Source: Gamsiella multidivaricata
Lineage: Eukaryota; Mortierellomycota; Mortierellomycetes; Mortierellales; Mortierellaceae
Length of the DNA stretch: 64,000 nt
Assembly (NCBI RefSeq): GCF_025024155.1
Contig: NW_026251785.1
Coordinates: forward strand, 62,001 to 126,000
Reading direction: 5' to 3'
This document shows positions 11,009 through 21,764 of this stretch, piece by piece. The translations under genes and the position numbers were made by a program. The notes beneath the pieces are model-generated. The model was not told the origin of the DNA and did no database searches. It worked only from the letters and a program-made list of their open reading frames with translations. How positions within the stretch are numbered: position 1 is the stretch's first letter; the number at the start of each line of letters is the position of its first letter.

Positions 11009-11041
11009 GTGGTAGATTCTTAGGGCCAATCCACACGTCGC
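11009..11041 (+). mobile_element. LINE 3'-terminal fragment of 33 bp, copy 3
   Basis: GGTAGATTCTTAGGGCCAAT followed by CCACACGTCGC sits between two A-tracts. It matches the last bases before the tail of the minus-strand copy (TAGATTTGCAGGGCCAATCC). It appears to be a third, extremely truncated insertion in the same chain. Confidence 0.6.
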
Positions 11042-11255
11042 AAAAAAAAAAAAAATCCAACAGATTCGTTTTGTTTCCTCTCATAATTAAAGACGCATGC
11101 CAGTTGAGTTCTCGTGATGAATTTTTATTTTTATGTAATCATGTAATCTGTGTGCATGAAAAAAAAAATGGTATCGAGATGACTGGTTGTCCTTGGCGTT
11201 GTCATCTGTATTTTTCTTTCTGAATCTTGCTGGTTTTTTTTTGTGTGTGTCGTCC

Positions 11256-13143
11256 TTAAATCCTCCGGAGACCCACAAAGTGCTTGGAGTTAAAGTTCCG
11301 CAATCGCCACCAGTACTGCCCGCAAGATCCCCACCAAAGCGCGGTTACACGGCCCTCGTCATTCTGGTACCAGCTTTGGCAGGTTGACGACCAGACTTTG
11401 TCCTCCATTCTGCTATCAAGATCCTTGATGAAATCGTTGCATGCCTTTGAAGTCACCTCCAACGAAGAAAGGTTTTTGGCCATCATGTACGACATGGCTT
11501 TGATAGCGTACTCGACCTGAGTCTCGATCATGAACAGCACCGAATTATGTCCTATATTGTAAATGGTTCATGATTCCAGAGACGGATCGAGATTAGAAGT
11601 CTTACAAGTAGGAAGTCTCACCCATTAGTATCGCAGCGCGATTGAATGACTTACCAAGTCCAGTGTTAGGTCCAAGCAAGAAGAACAAGTTGGGGGTATC
11701 GGGGGTGGTAAGGCCATAGAAGGTCAACGGGTTCTTGCCCCACTTTTCCTTGAGGTCGACACTGTTCTTGCCGATGATAAATTTGGGCGGGACCATCTCT
11801 TGAACTTGGAATCCTGTGGCTAAGACCAGTGCATCCACCTCCTGCACAGAGCCATCCTTCAGAATCAGCGTGTTGCCTTTGACGCCTGTGATGGCCTCTG
11901 TGTGGACGTTGACATTCTTCTTGGTAAGAGCTGGGAAATAATTCGAGGAAACGACGACGCGACGGCAGCCCATCTCGTACTTGGGGGTCAGCTTCTCGCG
12001 GAGGACCTTGTCTCGGACCTGCCAGACACGGTACATCCAAGCCAAACATGTGGCGATCGTGCGAGGTAAGAGGTGGATGAACTTGTTGCTGAAGATATTG
12101 ATTGTAAGCTCCGAGCTCCAGTAGTTTAGCTTGAAGTAGATGAAGTGAAAGAAGGGGACGTATCGGAACATGAACTTCCACAATTTGCTGTAAGCGCCGT
12201 TCCGGCGAGGAACGATGTAGGTAGGTGTACGCTGGTAGAACTCCAGTGTCTTGACCTTGTCCACAATGGCTGGTACGACCTGGATTGCACTGCAGAAGTG
12301 TCAAGAGAGAGCGTAAGTCGATTGCAAGACATAGTCAAAATGCAATTGAACTGATATCATTTACGAAGGAATCTGTCTCTTACCTCGCTCCACTGCCTAC
12401 AACGGCCACACGCTTGTTGGTCAAGTCGAAAGAATGATTCCACTGAGCAGTGTGCCACTTCGGTCCCTCAAAGTTCTCGAATTGCTTTGGGATCTGAGGG
12501 ATGCGCAGGGGTCCCGTGCCTGAAAACACGATGTCAGCTTCCATAACGCTTTGCTCGCCAGTGGCCAAGTTCATGTAGTTCAGAATCCATTTTTGACGGT
12601 CCTGATTCCATTCTACGCGAGTGACCTCGGTCCTGAAGCGGATCTTCTCATATAGGTTGTATTTCTTGGCAACGCGTCTCATATAGGCCCAAATCTCGGC
12701 CTGAGGGGCAAAGCGATGGCTCCATTCGTAGTTGGGTTCAAAAGAGAATTGATCTGTGCATTATGAAGGAGTCAATACGACGCCCTTTATAAACTTATAT
12801 ACTTATAAACAAAGAGGGGTGGTAAAGCATAAAATCACTGGAGTGCTTACAGTTGATGGAGGCGACATCACAGGCTGCTCCAGGGTAGGTGTTGGACCAC
12901 CAGGTTCCTCCAAGATCGGGTTCCAGCTCGAAGACCTGGAAGGTCTTCAAATCCAGCTGCGTTTGAATACGGATCGCAGCACAGAGGCCCGAGAATCTAT
13001 TTTAACAGAGAGAAATAAAGGTGTTGGTCGGGCAGACAATGACAGGTGTTTTATCACGTTTACGGTGGCGGCTGTGCTTACCCTGCACCAATGATAGCGA
13101 CGACGGGTGTGCTTCCGTCCTTGTATGTTTTTGTGAGTCCCAT
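11256..13143 (-). CDS. Flavin monooxygenase, Baeyer-Villiger type
   Basis: This is an FAD/NADPH-dependent class B monooxygenase expected to insert oxygen into ketones or oxidise related substrates. Five minus-strand exons (13143-13082, 12996-12851, 12753-12384, 12289-11655, 11551-11256) give 502 residues. The FAD Rossmann motif GAGFSG is at residues 19-24. The Baeyer-Villiger fingerprint F-x-G-x3-H-x3-W is exact at 164-174 (FEGPKWHTAQW). The NADPH motif GSGASA starts at 189. LVLATGF and GPNTGLGHNS near the C-terminus are standard for the family. The 502-residue length is normal for a one-module enzyme. The Trp at the end of the fingerprint favours Baeyer-Villiger over N/S-oxidising FMO. The substrate is unknown. 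The gene stands alone between the LINE chain and a gene-poor island. Confidence 0.92.
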
Positions 13144-13266
13144 TAGGAAAAGTGTGTACGAAGCGGTGTGGGAGGGGGATGGAGTGAGAGTGTGCTGGAG
13201 CGCCAATGATGACCGAAGGAATGAATGGAATGAAGGAATGGAGCAAAGAGAAAGCGATGGGTATCC

Positions 13267-13273
13267 TTTATAT
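13267..13273 (-). promoter_or_regulatory. TATA-like box of the flavin monooxygenase gene
   Basis: ATATAAA on the minus strand lies about 125 bp upstream of the start codon at 13143. It is a plausible core promoter element, supported by sequence only. Confidence 0.35.
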
Positions 13274-14449
13274 CGAGGACTACCTCGGCTCGCTCCGACG
13301 GCCACAGACACGAACGGGTGTGTGAGCCAGGGCGATTTAATTAAATGGGTCGACCCGCAACCGCGAAACAAAGTTGCAGCCAACCCGATCTTTGCCACTG
13401 AGAGCATTAGCGGGGCAACCTGGGCTCGCAGCAGCCCAGCCGGCTGGCTTGGCCAAGCGGGACGTCCGCCTCTTCGCTCACTCGCTCGGCCCTCCCCCGC
13501 ATGGTGGACTTGAATTTTATTGGACCTGCGTCCTTGCTGCTCGGCCCAGCACTGCGTCCCTGGAGCAGGTTTGTTGATTAGTCTACGTTTGATTTTCATT
13601 TCTGGCTGACTCGGACTTGCTCAGCAAAAATTCGCCCAAAGTGACATGCAACACCCACTCCGCTGGTGCGAAAGCATTGCTGAGTCGCTGCTGCTGATCG
13701 TTGGACTCCAGCAGCACATCGTGCGGCTCGGCCCTGCATCCCTTGTCGCGATCAGGCCAAATCGAGGACGCGGCCACTCTCGCCCTCTATGCGCTCTCGA
13801 CGCCTATCTGGCCAGTGTAGGATCTCTGCCGAGACACCAGTTTAGCGGAGAAATTCCAATTACGAAATCTCGCACCCTCTCATACAAATTTTACAGGAAT
13901 TCTACTATTCGCCTTATGTTCACTCCCAGTTGAAGCAGTTTCTCTTTTGAGGATTTGTATGGGTTGCCAAACAGATCCCTACATATATTTTTTTATCCTA
14001 GTCGAATCCCTTCTATCAAATTTTAAGCTCAGTCTCTTCGCTGACATACTGCTTTTCCATCCGAATAGATATGTAGACGTGGACAAAAGAAGCGAACTTT
14101 AGACAGGGACGCACTTTCACTTGCAAACTAATACGGTATATCAACTATTCATCGATGGAGAAGTGTAATAGTAGCGCTTTTAGGGCCATGAGGCCCTTAT
14201 TGATGGAGAGATAGACAGTATTCACGTCTGTGTCATTATCAGCTTCAATCCCAAAATCAATGACGGGACCTGAGGCGACTGCGAACCCAGTGATGTGGTC
14301 ATATCCGGCACCTTGAACGTCTCACTGTGCAAGATGTACTCCAGCCGTCTGCTACAGCTGTGTTGGACCGTATTTGTCCACGTATCGCGCCAAAGAAGAC
14401 AGACCCCGCTACAGACAGTACCAACGATGACGAACAGGACAAGAATGCC
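13274..14449. other. Gene-poor spacer with a dispersed repeat motif
   Basis: No convincing coding frame is present. At 13951-13976, GGATTTGTATGGGTTGCCAA followed by ACAGAT matches 7712-7739 (GGATTTGTGCAGGGGTTGCC, then AAATAGAT), so the same short repeat occurs twice in the window. The stretch just before 14450 may hold worn N-terminal codons of the Fanzor-like relic, but I could not place a frame. Confidence 0.4.
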
Positions 14450-15699
14450 AGTGACTTGGGGAGGGGTGGCGACAAACAAGAGCAGTTCCTTCCTGGGCTT
14501 TTACGATATCTCTTCCGAAATCTCAAGGTGTCGGGAACGTGGTGAACACGTTCATTGCACGTCTAGAGGACTTGAAGCTGTTGAACAAGGGTGGTAGATC
14601 CACGATAAGGACGATGGCCTACACACCGTCTGGTTTGGTACGGTCTGTTGCCTCGCAACTCTCTGCCGAGCTCAAGAGGACTTACAGGAACGGTAGCTAT
14701 GGGCTTCACGAAAAGGTACAAATCAATGTTCGACGCATTTTGACACATTAATAAACTGAAATTGAGGAGTATGCATAATAGCGTGTACTTGCATTGACAA
14801 TCTTTCTATCACAGCTCAAACGCCAGCAGGAGAAAGGTTTCCTATCCAAGGACTGCAGCATCGAGATTCGCAAGGATAAATCTGCAATCGAGAATTTTCT
14901 CGGCTTGAACAAGATCAGCATGGACAGTCGCAGACTTGCTCCTATGTCGCCTCCGGAACAGCCATTCATGTCATTCATAGAGAGGGAGCTGGCGGCCTTC
15001 TTTTGGAAGAAAGAGTTGCTAAGGGTCAAACTCCAAGATATGGCCTCACCCGACTACCCTGACATCGCTGCTAGCGGACTATCACTCGCAGATGTGACGA
15101 GTTATATTGGGACCAAGGAGCCAGGATCCCTCATCAAGCGCCTACTTTCGGATGTCGCTAAAGAGGGTCTGACTATACGCCAGCGGGGCAAAGCAGGACA
15201 TAGGGCTGAAGTGAAGCTGATGTCCTCGGAGCAGATCAAACAGCACATCGATCCCTTCTGCCAACCCCTATTCGATCCAGAAAGAAAGGCTATGTCTTAC
15301 GAGGTTCCATTCGAACGGACGGGTTTCGCATCTAGCTTCTTACTTTTAAGCTAAAAGAACTACAGTCGGCTCGATACAGGCGGCTACTCAACAACGCCTT
15401 GCCTCCTCGGATTACCTCTACCAAGGGGAGTACAGATTACTTTTTGGCGAAGATCCGCAACGTCATCAAGACTAAGGAGGACGCCGCACAGCTCTGGCCG
15501 GAATGTAGGCCCGAGGACATCATAACTCTGGGTGTTGATCTTGGTCAGGCATGTGTTCTTGGTGCGAGCGCGTTGCTACCGGAGGCTGCTCGCCCAGTCA
15601 GTAATGTCAAAATAAGGGATCGTTCCGATACGGATACCGACGTCGCTATAAAAGGACCATGCAGTACATCTACCGCAGCTACTCCTACCGGGCCGTCAA

Positions 15700-15720
15700 C
15701 CCCCCCCCCCCCCCCCCCCC
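15700..15720 (+). repeat. C21 homopolymer
   Basis: Twenty-one C residues are followed by TCCTCCTCCT inside the linker of the Fanzor-like relic. The opposite strand is a G21 run able to form a quadruplex. Length is likely to vary between individuals and to be hard to sequence. Confidence 0.9.
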
Positions 15721-16208
15721 TCCTCCTCCTGCTATCTTCTACAATTTGGCTGTGAAGCAGAGGGCTGTTTATTAACCAATCTTCAAGCATCGTCACTGGA
15801 TGGAGGAGCAAAAAGGAGGGCGAAACAGAATCCATATCCAACATTGAAAGCAATCTGTCCCCTCTCATGGCGAAGACGCCGGCTACGTGAGCTTTGTCGA
15901 GGTCCTTGAAAAAGTAGAGCAGCGGCTCGATGGCTTCTACAATGATGACAACATGCGCTTCAAAAGGCACAAGTGGAACGCCCGAAGGGCCCGGGAGGAA
16001 AAGAAATCAACAAGGTCGTGATTGCGATTGGTCTTGGGTAGGTTTCCGGTAAAGCGAGGCTTTCCTCGCTGCATGAGTCGTTCATGTCGTACTTCGTCCA
16101 AAAAGTAGGTGCACCGTCGCTGAGCTTTGTTTCGCTTCTGTTGGATTTTTGACATGTGTCTAGCACAGTTTTATAACGTACCTGATGCCGGTCTATTAAA
16201 AAATGATT

Positions 16209-16327
16209 AAAAAAGTCAGTTAAGGAAAAGAGCTAATGAGGACATGAAAAGAAAAAAAGTCAGATGTAGCAAAGAGAAAAAAGGTCAGATATGGGAGCAG
16301 AGCAAAAAAGTCAGACGTGGCAAAGGG
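16209..16327. repeat. Imperfect ~26-bp tandem repeat, AAAAAAGTCAGAYGTRGCAAAG
   Basis: Four degraded units start near 16209, 16252, 16277 and 16304. Each has an A-run followed by GTCAG, and three continue with a form of AYGTRGCAAAG. The minus-strand zinc-finger ORF ends inside the last unit, so the array lies at one border of that insert. Confidence 0.55.
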
Positions 16328-17288
16328 AATAGAAACAATTGGTTTTCATAAGGGACATCGCTTCTTGATCTTTTGACGACGGCGGCAAAGAGTTAGCAAC
16401 AGGTTGACCCTTGCGTACGACGAAGGGCTCTCGATGGGCATCGACTAGTCTTGTCCGGCCATAAGCCTCGATCGTGTTGGCAATGATGACCTGACCGTTC
16501 TGGTTGTTGAGGAGGAGGCATCCAGCAAGAATCTTTGCGCAGGCAAATTGGAGATGGGGAGAAAATTCCCAGTCTCGGTTGAAAAGCTCGCAAACGCCAT
16601 TGTCGAGTTCGATGTACTTTCGCCTCTGTATCAATGCTGCATAGGGCGAAGTCGACAACACATTCTCCAGTCCAGGTGCTTGAGTTGGAGTGCAAATGGG
16701 ACAGGTATCGTGATGGGCATGCTTCCTTTTTTTGGGTGGAGGCATGTTTGGGACGACTTGACCTTGACCAGCGGACAGCTTGACTATGACCGAGATATGG
16801 GCCAGACCATTTTGCTCTGCTCCGTCAGAATCCTTCATGGCGAAAGGCCTCAGTTCGAGTGCATCGACAATGCCCAGTATCCGTTGCTTCTCCGCGTCAG
16901 AGACGTGTGTCTGATTGCAGCTGCACAGGACCGCATCATTGTACTCTCGCATCTAAGGTGTTGAGTCGGCCGTTATTGGGACTGGAAGGTGGCTCGGCAT
17001 GGCGATGACTGGTGGTTGTTGGCCAGGCTCGTCGTTGTCTTGCTCTTCAGGGGCACAGGTCAAGTTGGCCAGGTGTTTGCGGCATCCTACTTTGGTCTTG
17101 AATATAACGCTGCAGAAAGGACAAGAGTAAACACCATCAATCTGCGTGACAGTGGCCTGTTTCGATGAGCCAGCCTTTGTGAGGACGGTGACGGTGAAAG
17201 TGGACGCATGATAGTTCAAGGAATGAGCTCGACACTGATCAGGTTCGTGTTGATGTACACTTGGAGCAAGTCCAGGTTTGGTCGGCCA
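16311..17288 (-). pseudogene. Zinc-finger-like hypothetical protein ORF with one in-frame stop, antisense inside the Fanzor relic
   Basis: The minus-strand frame is open from 17288 to 16311 except for a single TAG at 16955-16953. The first part carries a C2H2-like unit (YSCPFCSVIFKTKVGCRKHL), then an acidic, Gln/Pro-rich stretch. The second part has CSCNQTHVSDAEKQRILGIV, a basic PPPKKRKHAHHDTCPIC segment that could be a nuclear signal, and a helical region ending SLCHV. No ATG clearly opens the frame, so an upstream exon may exist. I do not recognise the family. The lone stop suggests recent decay, or that the two halves are separate exons. It lies entirely within the gap of the Fanzor-like gene, on the opposite strand. 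Confidence 0.55.
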
Positions 17289-17329
17289 TTATGAAGCATA
17301 GCGATAAATATGGCAGGCTGACGAAAGAT

Positions 17330-17381
17330 GGTGATGCTCCTGGCCAGAGAGGTGATGCTCCTGGCGAGAGAGGTGATGAAC
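17330..17381. repeat. 21-bp tandem duplication
   Basis: GGTGATGCTCCTGGCCAGAG plus A is repeated at once with a single change (GGCGAG), followed by half a third unit. It encodes a repeated SLARSIT on the minus strand, but no protein call there is convincing. Confidence 0.6.
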
Positions 17382-17918
17382 TGAAGATTTCCCGTCCTGG
17401 GCCTGTGTCGTTTTTCCATGTCGTATGACTTCAGCAGGACGTGTTTGACAACCACCCCTTAATTCACACCCGCAGATTGTGGTCGATGTAAATGAGTATT
17501 ATACTTCCCCGTATGCGAGCAATTCGTCGCACAGGCTGAAATACGCTGACTCTATTGCTCTCACTGTAAAATATCCATCCACCGGGATGTGATGGCCTAC
17601 CACAATATCGGCAACGTGGTCCGTGGTCATCTGGTCAAGCAACGAGCGCCATCACTAATACCACGTCTATCAACACAAGCAGCACCAGCAGCACCAGCGT
17701 CAGCACCAGCAGCGAAACCCCTTCGATCAGTGCCATGCCGAGCCAAGGTCAATCTATTGGCCGCAAGAGAGCCAGCTCAACGTAGGGGGGACGGGAGGGG
17801 CGTGAAAAAGGCGCGCGCAGTTGTAGATATGTCCAGTTTCTTTGTGTGTTCGCAAGCACACTATTTCTTGCCGTTGCTCAAACGTTGTTGCCTTCTCGGT
17901 GACACCATTAGAGCCTGA

Positions 17919-20900
17919 AGATTAAGCTGTCTTTCGCCAAGCTGGCCGTGTAAACTTGGACAAAACTATGTCTCTTTGTGTTGGGGCACTATTGGTCAGT
18001 AGAGTCGGTCGGTCAGATGACTGAGCTCAATGTGAATCAGAGTAAGAGTTGTGGGGTTGCGGATTCAGTGCGAACTTTGGCCAAAGGCTACATCGACAAA
18101 GTTCACCGCATAGATCGGATGTAAAAAAAAATTCTTACAAATCGGCTTCCTATCGAGATATTCGATGTGGGGTACTGTTCGCCAACGTCTAGAGTCCACG
18201 CGTTTCTGGTAATGTTCTCAAAGGACTACCGCGGGATGTCCTGTGTTTTGCAGTGACGTGCCTGAACTATATTAATATTGACTTTGGCTGTAGTAGCTTA
18301 GGATACGACTAGGGAGGTAAGAGACGTGCGTATTTCGACGGAAGGCGGTGCTGAGGGTAGTTCTATTATAACTCTGAGATCCTGGCGCCCCTTCTGCGGT
18401 CCATTTACAGAGTAAACTGAGCCGAACCTCGACTAAAGTCCCCGTGTGCATGATTTTGTTCGGACAATAATGGACCCTGCGCAGAACCTTAATCTTGCTG
18501 CTCATCACACGCACTTCCTTCCGTACTCGTGCACCGGGTAATCAAAAGAAACGGCAGTGCAACCCAAACACAACATAGACCAAACATCGGATTGCCTTAC
18601 AAGTTCTAACGCGTAGAGAGAAATGAAGACATGAGGCTTAGCTATATCTCTTACCTCTATTCCCCAGCCTTTGGATGGTGTCGATTGTGTGTTGATGATA
18701 CCCATTTTAGTCTTTGTTTGTAGTGCTTCTCAACCAAAGTCGTACAACATATACAAATGAATTTTTGTTTGGGCTATGCGCAGGCACTATCGTCGAGTAA
18801 ACAACAAAGGATGCATTAGAAGGTGAGATAAGAGTTAACGAATATCTTCTTTAGGAGTGCGTTGGGTTTGCCAGTTAAACATATATAGTTCCCGTTAACG
18901 GACCTGAAAGGCCAGAGGGCGAAATGCAATCGAACAGCACGACCACAAAGTTGGGCTAGGTGGTACAATCAGCCATGGAAAGACGGTAACAGGTCTGGAA
19001 GCGCTCACAAACTTGTGCGGGCATTACTGTTGGCAACGATGCAACCCAGGCAATGTTTTTCATGCATGAAGACATTATGAATCTCGATCCGCATGCCTCA
19101 AACCACGTTCCCGGGTCTATTTATTTTTAGACCGAGCCCTCATGCTTCGCGACTAAACTCCAGCAGATGCAGGCTGAATGCGCTGTTCTAACAGCAGTGG
19201 GAGGGCTTCGTTTAGAAGGAGGAAGAGAGGGGAGAGAAGAAGAGACGGGCAAGACCTGATGACGAAGAGGTTGTTGGGCTGGATACAGGTATTGAAGGTT
19301 GAAGCTCTTGGCAATCTTCAAAGATTTAGCTCCGTAGCACAAGGGCACAAAGATACTGGGTCCCGCTCTCGCAAACTCTGCCTGGAACAGCCAACTTAAA
19401 CCGAGGCACGGGGGAGCATAAGGTTCTCAACCCACGCGCGATGAATCCGAGGGACGATAGAAAAACAAAACACAGACGATAACAAATGCTAAACGAGGAT
19501 GCCGATCATCCCATTCGGGCTTCCCCCTCCGATAGCCAGTCCGCGTAGATCGAGGAAAGCCGAGAAAGGGTTATGGTTGCGGCAAAGAACAGCCAACGAG
19601 CAGCAAAAGCCATTGGTCGACAGCCAGCTGACCACGGAACTAAAAACCGGGCCTGGCAAGCGAATAAAAATGAATGCTCAACCATTAAACTTTCATAACC
19701 CACACCGGCGCCTTCCGTTGTTGTGCAGCTCCACACCTTCGGTGCTCTTTGGTGTGGGAGGAGATGCAAGGATAACAGAGTTTGAGACATCGTACGAGGT
19801 AGTGCCCCCATAGAGGCAGATCGAATTCCTTTTTTTACGATTTGAGGGTATCATGGGGCGAATGCAGCGACATGCTGACGAATCCGAAATGGACCTGCGA
19901 CTGCAGTCAACCATGCCATCCTTGCAGAACAAGAACCGGTAGCTGTGATAAGGGGGTAGGGGAAGGGGGGAAAGAGGGGCGGTTTCCTTTCTTCGCTTTC
20001 CCCCCTGTCACTGGAGCACTTTACCGCCTAGTCCTGTTTTAACATCGCTCGGTGATTTTTGCTTTGTCTAGCCCAATAGTGCTCAGAGAATTCTCGGTAA
20101 TCTCACAGTGACGGTGTAGCCTATTAGGCATTGACTTTAAGTTATCTTCCCACCTAAACAGGGTCGAGGTGCTCTCAGTGCTCTTCTTTGCATGTGGCTC
20201 TCTTTTACGGTTCCAGGGCAAACAGTCTTCCTTACAACCCGCGGTCGAAATGTACCAATGGTGCCCCATGTAGTCCTTTGGTGAATCCAGACACCGCTCC
20301 TGGCTATGGGGCCTATGCATTACTGGTTCAGTGGTGTGACATGATATCTTTCTTTCTATTGTCTCATTGGATGATGGCTTCTTTATGTAGTCAGCACACA
20401 CGGACTATGCAAATGTCAATGTCCCGCGCATCAAGTCGAGATTCCCTCAGCATAAAGGATCGTGCCAGAACCGCGGCACCACAAACAGGAGGTCGGACAA
20501 TACAATGAATTGAAGATCTGAGAGTACAACGCTTGGCTTCCGACAGACAAAGTGGTGAGCAGCTGGACAAAGATGACCAAAGAAATACAGGGTGCGGTGA
20601 TACGATCGTCAACATCGCGTTGTCTAGACCAATCTAAAAGGACGAACAGCATGCGAAAGTGAACAGCAATGGCGCTTCCGTCTTGATCAACTACTTGACC
20701 CATCACTTTCTATCCATCTTCCTCGCAAGGTGAAATAAACCACCGGTGTGCTCTTTGACTGTGCATCATTGTTGGAGGATAAACAGTAAGCCTAGCCTCC
20801 CCGTACCTCCGTTGGGCTAGGACGTCAGTATTGGTTGAACACTCATTTCTTTTGTCGTCTTTTGTTACTACTCTCCATCTCCAGATAGACACAAGTCTCT

Positions 20901-21519
20901 CTGAAGAGAAAGAGAACAGCGTCATTTCATAAGGCGGCATGCGCATGAGCTTCTCCAGCACTAACATGTGGAATTGCCCTGCGTCACTGATGAAGATCAC
21001 CACCTCATTACATCCCCTGGTACTTGGCGCAAACGGTACCCTGCTCGCTCTAGGCCTTGAAAAACAAGGGCTAATGGGTGATGGTGGAGGAGAAGGGGAA
21101 GAGGAGGAGAGGGGATTGATGCTGTTAAACATTCTCCAGCCCTTTACCACGAGTCTCACCGTCTGTTTCTTCACCCTGGTCTCGCTCCGCCCCTCCCCTG
21201 CCGAAAAATAAATAAAAAAAGACCGCCCGCCTCTGTCAGGGCGGTTTGGATTAAGAACGGGAAGGGATTCGCTATCGCCGCATCCCAGATGTATTGTTCG
21301 AAAGTAGGCCCATTAGAGTTTCAGTTATCTCTGTTGGGGGGAGGTTTCTGTTTGATTGCAGCCAATGGTGTAAATTACCAGCAATCGACCAAACTGAATG
21401 GCGCCCATTCTATCCTACACACCAGCGGGCTATTTTAGCTTTGTTTCTCAGGGCCGTGCTTTTCTGCCTACGGCCCCCCCTCCACAGTTGTCGCGGTTCC
21501 CGTTGCAGCTCCGTTTTCG
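17919..21519. other. 3.6-kb gene-poor stretch upstream of the MFS gene
   Basis: I find no family motif, RNA gene or complete spliced gene here on either strand. Open frames are short and compositionally like their surroundings. The last kilobase turns C/T-rich towards the MFS promoter. One strong GC hairpin is listed separately. Confidence 0.45.
21205..21245 (-). other. GC hairpin followed by a T-rich run
   Basis: ACCGCCC at 21222-21228 pairs with GGGCGGT at 21239-21245 across a 10-nt loop. On the minus strand a T-rich stretch follows directly, so it looks like a bacterial intrinsic terminator. In a fungal nuclear context this is probably chance or an RNA structure of unknown role. Confidence 0.3.
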
Positions 21520-21527
21520 TATAAATA
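21520..21527 (+). promoter_or_regulatory. TATA box of the MFS transporter gene
   Basis: TATAAATA lies 238 bp upstream of the start codon, followed by a strongly pyrimidine-rich leader that includes a T21 run at 21668-21688. This is a typical arrangement for a fungal promoter and leader. Confidence 0.55.
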
Positions 21528-21764
21528 CGTCCAATCCCCTCCCACTTTGCCTTTTTTCTTCTTTTCCTTGTGCCCGACAGTCGTCCTTCACCTTCTCGTC
21601 CTCCCCCCCAGCTTCACCTTCTCGCCCTCCCCACTCTTTTTTTTCTTTCTCTTTTTTTCTTTTCTTTTTTTTTTTTTTTTTTTTTTTTTGCTGCTTGCTC
21701 TTTCCCCCTTGCTCATCACAACTATCTGGACTCGCCCCACATCTACAAGGATCAACAGCGCATC

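Larger units (their letters stand above)
14450..17918 (+). pseudogene. Decayed Fanzor-like (eukaryotic TnpB relative) RNA-guided nuclease gene
   Basis: Pieces of one protein lie in order in shifting frames. An N-terminal part occupies about 14450-14720. An intron-like gap ends at 14815. A long helical part runs 14816-15330. The RuvC-I strand ITLGVDLGQACVLGASALL has its Asp codon at 15537-15539. A low-complexity linker with a C21 run follows. A core strand KVVIAIGLG lies near 16015 and LSSLHESFMSYFVQK ends at 16104. After 1.37 kb the protein resumes at 17476 with IVVDVNEYYTS, then a zinc-ribbon half LYCSHCKI and RuvC-III IHRDVMAYHNIGNVVRGHL (Asp codon 17586-17588). I count about five 1-nt shifts and stops: near 14526, near 15330, TAA at 15774-15776, TAG at 16038-16040 and TGA at 17547-17549. 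The first CxxC of the ribbon is also lost. It cannot make a working enzyme. Family assignment rests on motif order, not on a search. Confidence 0.72.

Noticed and set aside
17589..17918. Stand-alone Ala/Pro-rich small protein
   Set aside because: Its start reads VMAYHNIGNVVRGHL, the RuvC-III end of the Fanzor-like relic. The Ala/Pro part comes from a frame shift in a Ser/Thr-coded repeat.
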